NCBI GenBank assembly: GCA_963682025.1
Contig: OY821518.1
Location: 150,258,754-150,322,753, forward strand
Direction of reading: 5' to 3'
DNA: 64,000 nucleotides
Source: Cordilura impudica
Taxonomy: Eukaryota; Arthropoda; Insecta; Diptera; Scathophagidae
Of this stretch, positions 58,810 through 64,000 are shown one piece after another. Positions within the stretch are counted from its first letter, which is position 1; each line of letters opens with the position of its first letter. The position numbers and the translations under genes are program-made. The notes below the pieces were generated by a model. It saw only the letters and a list, made by a program, of their open reading frames with translations. It had not been told where the DNA came from and ran no database searches.

Positions 58810-60059
58810 AACAAATTTTAAAATTTTATTGTAAATCAACATCTGACAAAAAATAGTATTTTTCTAAACACCAATTTTTTTATGGTTTACCTGCCTACTA
58901 CTTTTGAATGCAAGTATGCAGAGTTTATACATGTACTAAAAATACAACTCTTAAAACCGTACTATTTTTGCAACTCTAAAAATTTCAGAATTTTGTAAAA
59001 ATAAAATAAAATACCGATTTATTTTAATATGCGTTTATTAAGGATATATATATACAGAATATATGAATATTATTTATAGTATTTTGATATTGGCAACAGT
59101 AGTATGTATCAATTTGAAACATTTTGTGATGTTATAAAAATCGCAGAATATTGATGTTGATTTTATATAGTTTCTTTTATTAATTAATTAACTTAAATAT
59201 TACACCAAAAAATATTGATATTGATGAATTTTTGTATTATTAACACAACGACCACAAAAACAACATGCACAGCTATGACAAAATACAAAATTTAGGAAAA
59301 CAATATAGGAAAACGTCATATTTTTTTTACCTTTTCAGTAATTTCTCGGCACCTATGAAACCTATTGTCATGATTTAAAAACGGGAACCTTCTCATGATG
59401 TCAGTGAATCATACTCACTAAAAACAAGCGCCCTAGCTGCCCTATTGAGGGCGTTATCACAAGAAAAATATTAAAATCATATATTCTCAGGACTTTTTTT
59501 AATTCTTCGCTCAATTATCGAGACCAGATCAACCGATTTGGACGATTTTAAATAGCAAACTTCTCAGGATGTTAATGAATCATTTTTTATACCAACGAGC
59601 ACCCTAACTATCCGATTGAAGCCGTCATCGTGATTTCCACAGACGCACAGACGGACAGCCGGACAGACGGACAGACGGACATCGCTATAACAACTTCGCT
59701 TGTTATAAGGATCACAAATATATATATTTTATGGGGTCCAGATTTTTTTTTTCTAATTATTACAAACGGAATGACAAACTTATATATACCCTCTGCACAC
59801 TGGAGTGGAGGGTATAAAAATCGAATTTTGCTAAAATTTTAACTTGCTGTCAAAGAAAAATTTTTTTGTAAAATAAAACTGTTCCTAAATTTTTCTAATT
59901 ATTGTAAAATTAATTTAAAATTAAAAACCTTAAAATTAACCCTTAAATGCGCAACAACGGCAATTTTAGAGAAAAAAATATATGCTATGTGAAATTATAA
60001 AAAAACAAGTAAGAGTGTTAAATTCGGCTGTGCCGAATCTTTGATACCCTCCACCTCGG

Positions 60060-61660
60060 TTTGAGTCTTGATAATAAATGTAAATGAAAAAGTAAACAAT
60101 TTGTTAAACTTAATACCAAATTATTTCAGCAAATTCTTTGGGTTGGTTTTCTTCTTTTCTATTATTTCGGATTTATTTCGGTGTTTGCTTTTTGGTCATC
60201 GTGGTTGCTGATCGGTATGCATTTTGGTTATACACCTATATGCATGCGTTTCCGGTTATATGACATAACTTCTCGTTTAATTTAGTTTTTGCTAATTAAA
60301 TAGCTCGCCCTAACCTCCATTGCAAAGGTAATGGTTGTGTAGAGTGGCTATATGCATTAAATCGTGCTAATTGGAGATGGCTGTATAGTTTCTTTTAACT
60401 GGCCAAATATTTCTTCATTGTGGCCATATAGGTCGGATGGAGTAACAAAATAATAACCAAAAAAAAAAGTTCTATCAACTTTTTTTTAAAATATTGCCAT
60501 ATTTTGAAAACATAGAGAATAAATTTATAATAATAAATAATCAAATTAGGGATGAAAAACGCAAAAAACGAAAAGTCCCAAACATTTTAAATAAAATAAT
60601 TTAATGTTATCTTTATTTTCTGAAAAACTTCAAATTTTCATCAAAAAAAAATTGTGAAAATTTATATATAAAAAATAACATTCTCATAAAATTACGTTTA
60701 CTTATGTAACAATTTTTATGTTAGCAATTCTTAAATATCATTTGAGGTTTTCTTAAATTCATTGAATTTAAATTAATATCGACAAATCTGTTTTTCTATT
60801 TATTTAAATTGTAAAGGAGTGGCATCTCTGTCAAAATAAGCGAAAAACACAAAGAATAGAAAAAAAACAAATTACTTCGTGTTTGACAGGATGATTTTAT
60901 GTTTATGTTTAATATCTTTATTTTTTTTTACTAATATTTCTGTTTATTTATTTGAAAATGAAATAATGAATTGAATATGCTATTTAATTTTTTTATTTAT
61001 ATAAAAAAGTTTTTTAATTAAAGCAAAATATTTTCACTATTTCATGATTTTTATTTGTGTATGACGACATTTCAACCTAAAAATTTAAGTTTTTATCGAT
61101 TGGATAAACAACACAAAAATGGTTGTCGTTTAGATAACAACAACAGCTGACTTTAACAATAGCGAATATCGTTTCAAAATTTTACTGATAATTTTGCAAT
61201 TTTCTTTTTTTTTTACAATTCGACTATCGTTAAAAGAAGTTACTGAATCGCGGTACTGAAAAGTTATTAATATCTCCTGAATGGCAATATTTTTTTTAAA
61301 TGTAAACATTTTTAAATGTAAAGATATTTCTAAATTTAAAATTATTATTTCAGACGTTTTGATATGATTTTCTGAAACTCAATTAATATTTTCTAATTTA
61401 TAATTGGAAATTTTATTTTCAGTTTTTATTATAATTGATATTTTCTTAAATTTGAATGGAAAATTTAAAAAGTGAAATTTTGTATTTATGTGAATAATAA
61501 TGCTTTATTAATTATAAACAATTTTTAAAAATTAGATGTAATCGCAATCAGATATTTTATAGGTAAAGCAGAATAATAATTCTATATAACTATGTAGAAC
61601 TGTTTTGTAAGCAAAAAACTCATTGACGAACTCGGTAACTCTATTTTGTAAAGACAACAA
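60060..61660. other. Non-coding interior of R4
   Basis: No genes or clear repeats recognised; AT-rich with short T runs. Confidence 0.35.
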
Positions 61661-61668
61661 AAAGTTAA

Positions 61669-62243
61669 CCCCCCAATCTCACATCACACTGAAATTGTAA
61701 AATCGTTGTGTACGTATTATCAACGAAAAATTGTTCGAATTAGTCGAATCCATCGCCATTAAATTTTATGCTCAAACATCTGACTGCAATCTCATTTTTA
61801 AAATGTTGTCGAAGCGTAAACTTGAAAAAATTTGTATACTTCTCTCTCTTATTTTATTTTAAGTAGAGTTACCAAGTTTATTATACAGGCACATGTTTGA
61901 GGGAAAATGTTTACATTTATTATTATTAGTATTATTTTAATAATAGTTAATAATATTTATGCTCTATAATTAACAAACTTGCGTTTTTGTATGCGCATTT
62001 CAAAAAATAAATCATTATAATAGATTTAACAAGTTAAAACTTTAATTACAATTTTACAGAATCCAGTAAATTTGCATTAAATTTATAACAGGGTAACATT
62101 AATCATCGTTAGTGTCTGCCACTATTCGCACGAAAAATTTGGTGCCATTAGTGTGACCACTGCGGAAAATGTGTGTGTATTAGTAAAAAAAATGTGAGTG
62201 TATTGAGTTCTTCGAACTTGCAGTGTGATGTGAGATTGGTGGG
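61669..62243. mobile_element. 575 bp MITE with TAA duplication
   Basis: Inverted ends CCCCCCAATCTCACATCACA (61669) and the complement ending GATTGGTGGG (62243) match at 22 of 23 positions, with TAA directly on both sides (61666-61668, 62244-62246). The TAA duplication would suit a PIF/Harbinger-type MITE; a TTAA/piggyBac origin is less likely because the right side reads TAAT. Confidence 0.75.
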
Positions 62244-62246
62244 TAA

Positions 62247-63650
62247 TATGCCAAACTTATGTTCATATTTGTAAAAGAATAATGAAAAAACGTATGAAAT
62301 AAAAGACCAGCCCGTGTATACTCTTAACATTGTTCTGTATGATATCTAGTTGAAAATATTAACATTCATGTTAAAATAGAAATAACTATTGCAAAGCTAA
62401 TTAGAACAAACAAAAATTATGGCGCCATCTACTGTGGCATAGTCACGCTGAGCAAAATGAAGTGACACTCTGTTAATGCAAAAGAAATGTATTTTCCCCA
62501 CAACAAAATACTGCAGAATTTTATGTAAATAAAATAACCGATTTATTTCTAACATGCAGTTACTATGAATGTAGATACATAGATACATATATATAATATA
62601 TGTATATTATTTGTATTATTTAATATGTGTATGTATGTATATTTAAATATTACACACAAAAAATACAACATCAAACGTTATTTTTGTGTTTTTCTCTTTA
62701 AATAAATTAATACATAAATTTTTTTGCTAAATTTACATTTGGCCAATTCACAACAGGTGTTGTATATTGTATGTTGTATTGAAATACACAATACAATCAT
62801 TTGTTGTGAACACTCAGTTGTATTTTCATATTGTAAAACGCTTTCTTTAGTAATTTTCGATCCAACGAGGAAAGATCGCTTCGTCGCTTCTGCTATTTTG
62901 TATAAGAGAAAACACTTGTCAGTGTTTGCTTTTTGGTCGTGAGATATACCCTGGAGTTTTAGTTACGTACCTCTTGCATTTTAATTTATAATGAAAAAAA
63001 AAAAAAATGTTAAATGTTTTGGTTGGTACTGAAAGAGAAAATACATACTAAAAATATAAACATTAATTTTTATATAAATAAACTTATCGATGTATTTGCG
63101 TTATTTGCATTATTTGCCATATTTTATTTTATAATTATTTATGCTGATAATATTCTATGTATTTGTTTTTTCTTTTTCATAAAAACTGGCATTCACTTGG
63201 AACTGATATGTTATGATACAATATACAACATTTACTAAACATAGCAAATGAAGTTGGATCGTGTATAAGATTTTTCAGTGAAAATTACCAACAACAATTT
63301 TACACTATTGTAAAGTGATACACGATACAAGAGATACAACGATACATTACCCATTGTGAATTGCCCAATTGTTTTTTTTATTAACAACTAGGTATTTTAG
63401 CATTATTTGCTTTAGATGTTGGTGAATTTTTACTCCCTTTATATTAACTCGTAGTGTCTGCTTGTCGAAAAAATTTTGGATCGATTTTAACCACTTTCCC
63501 GTCACCCAATCGATCTGAAATTTTGCAGGCAGGCTTGTGGCAATGACAGAAATGATCTAACATATTTTTTTAGTGATGCCAAAACAATGGAAACTTTTAA
63601 ATTTTTCTACCAGAGTTGATAAAAAAATGTACAAAGGGTTTGTTTTTGTT
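62247..63650. other. Non-coding interior of R4, distal
   Basis: AT-rich; 62480-62660 resembles R3 around 58960-59110 (ACCGATTTATTT ... ATGCAGTTA/ATGCGTTTA). No genes recognised. Confidence 0.35.
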
Positions 63651-64000
63651 ATATTATTACCATAACGACCACAAAAACAACAAGTCCAGCTATGAAAACA
63701 ATGCAATATTTAGAATAACAACAAGAACAATTTAGAAATATCATGTTTTTCATTTTTTTTTTTTTACTTTTTCAGAGATTTCCCTGGACCTGTTCCACCG
63801 ATTTTAATGATTTTTGAAGTAGAAATCTTTCCATGAACTTGGTGAATCATTCTCACTAAAAATGATCACTGTAGCTGCACTATTGAGGGCGTGATCGTGA
63901 CAAGAACAACATAGAAAATTATTTTTTTTTTCAAGACTTTTTAGTTCTTCATTCAAATCTCGGGCCTTAATCGACCGATTTGGACGATTTTAAATAGCAA

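Larger units (their letters stand above)
55227..59818 (+). mobile_element. CAAG-type repeat R3, about 4.6 kb
   Basis: Starts CAAGTAAGAGTGTTAAATTC with hairpin ATTCGGC-TAT-GCCGAAT (55243-55259) and ATACCCTCCACC. Ends with GACGGACAGACGGACATCGC, ATGGGGTCC, TTACAAACGGAATGACAAAC and TGGAGTGGAGGGTATAAAA. Internal content includes hAT pieces (56041-57200) and a 124 bp tandem duplication. R4 begins 187 bp after it in the same orientation and shares parts of its interior, for example ACGACCACAAAAACAACA at 59250 and 63663. Confidence 0.7.
60006..64000 (+). mobile_element. CAAG-type repeat R4, runs off the window
   Basis: Starts CAAGTAAGAGTGTTAAATTC with hairpin ATTCGGC-TGT-GCCGAAT (60022-60038) and GATACCCTCCACC. 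The last 350 bp (63650-64000) match R3 at 59240-59552, ending in GGACGATTTTAAATAGCAA, so the 3' end should follow about 270 bp beyond the window. It carries a MITE at 61669-62243; otherwise no ORF of substance. Confidence 0.7.

Noticed and set aside
61665..62247. piggyBac-type MITE (TTAA target)
   Set aside because: The right flank reads TAAT, not TTAA; TAA on both sides fits better.

Overview
AT-rich eukaryotic DNA, almost certainly from a fly (Diptera, probably Schizophora/Calyptratae). The grounds are the set of repeats: gypsy-type LTR element, jockey-clade LINE, I-like LINE ORF1, Penelope-like element, hAT, mariner-type, CACTA/CMC elements, and several copies of a repeat beginning CAAGTAAGAGTGTTAAATTC and ending GGAGGGTATAAA that I associate with calyptrate fly genomes. 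No bacterial operons, rRNA, tRNA or CRISPR arrays were seen. Only one locus looks like an ordinary host gene: three spliced exons of a coiled-coil protein at 5.9-7.1 kb. Everything else is mobile or repetitive DNA, mostly decayed. LAYOUT. 1-3743: 3' part of a gypsy-superfamily retrotransposon (RT, RNase H, integrase, polypurine tract, 3' LTR) with two frameshifts. 3744-9527: host-like exons plus two decayed mariner-type transposases on the minus strand. 9528-25214: left arm of a large inverted segmental duplication (a foldback element plus a dead hAT). It is interrupted by an intact mariner-type element (10833-12140) and by a 10.7 kb CACTA/CMC element (13036-23767). The CMC element itself carries a Chapaev3-like element (17326-22473) with about 305 bp inverted repeats and GC-rich minisatellites. 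25229-29456: full-length but inactivated jockey-clade LINE with a 14 bp target duplication. 30456-33570: minus-strand CAAG-type repeat split by a hAT element with a perfect 8 bp duplication. 33581-37926 and 51147-53314: two copies of a second hAT; the first contains another CAAG-type repeat full of heptamer microsatellite. 37927-51146: right arm of the inverted duplication in two pieces, separated by a 6.9 kb (TTTTTAA)n/(TTTTAA)n satellite that holds two tandem Penelope-like fragments, and interrupted by a LINE. 53315-54420: I-like LINE ORF1. 55227-64000: two direct CAAG-type repeats, the last running off the window. MAIN INFERENCES. The duplicated arms serve as each other's empty sites, so several insertions can be defined to the base: mariner-type (TA), CMC (CA), a 116 bp MITE (TTTTCAGT), hAT2 (TTTTAGAC) and a CAAG-type element. 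The right arm is circularly permuted relative to the left arm, with the hAT2 target duplication TTTTAGAC found at 37927 and 51139, 13 kb apart on the inner sides of two different hAT2 copies. This is the expected trace of a DNA circle that integrated by recombination between hAT2 copies, or of an equivalent assembly error. The only element whose transposase looks intact is the mariner-type one at 10.8-12.1 kb.
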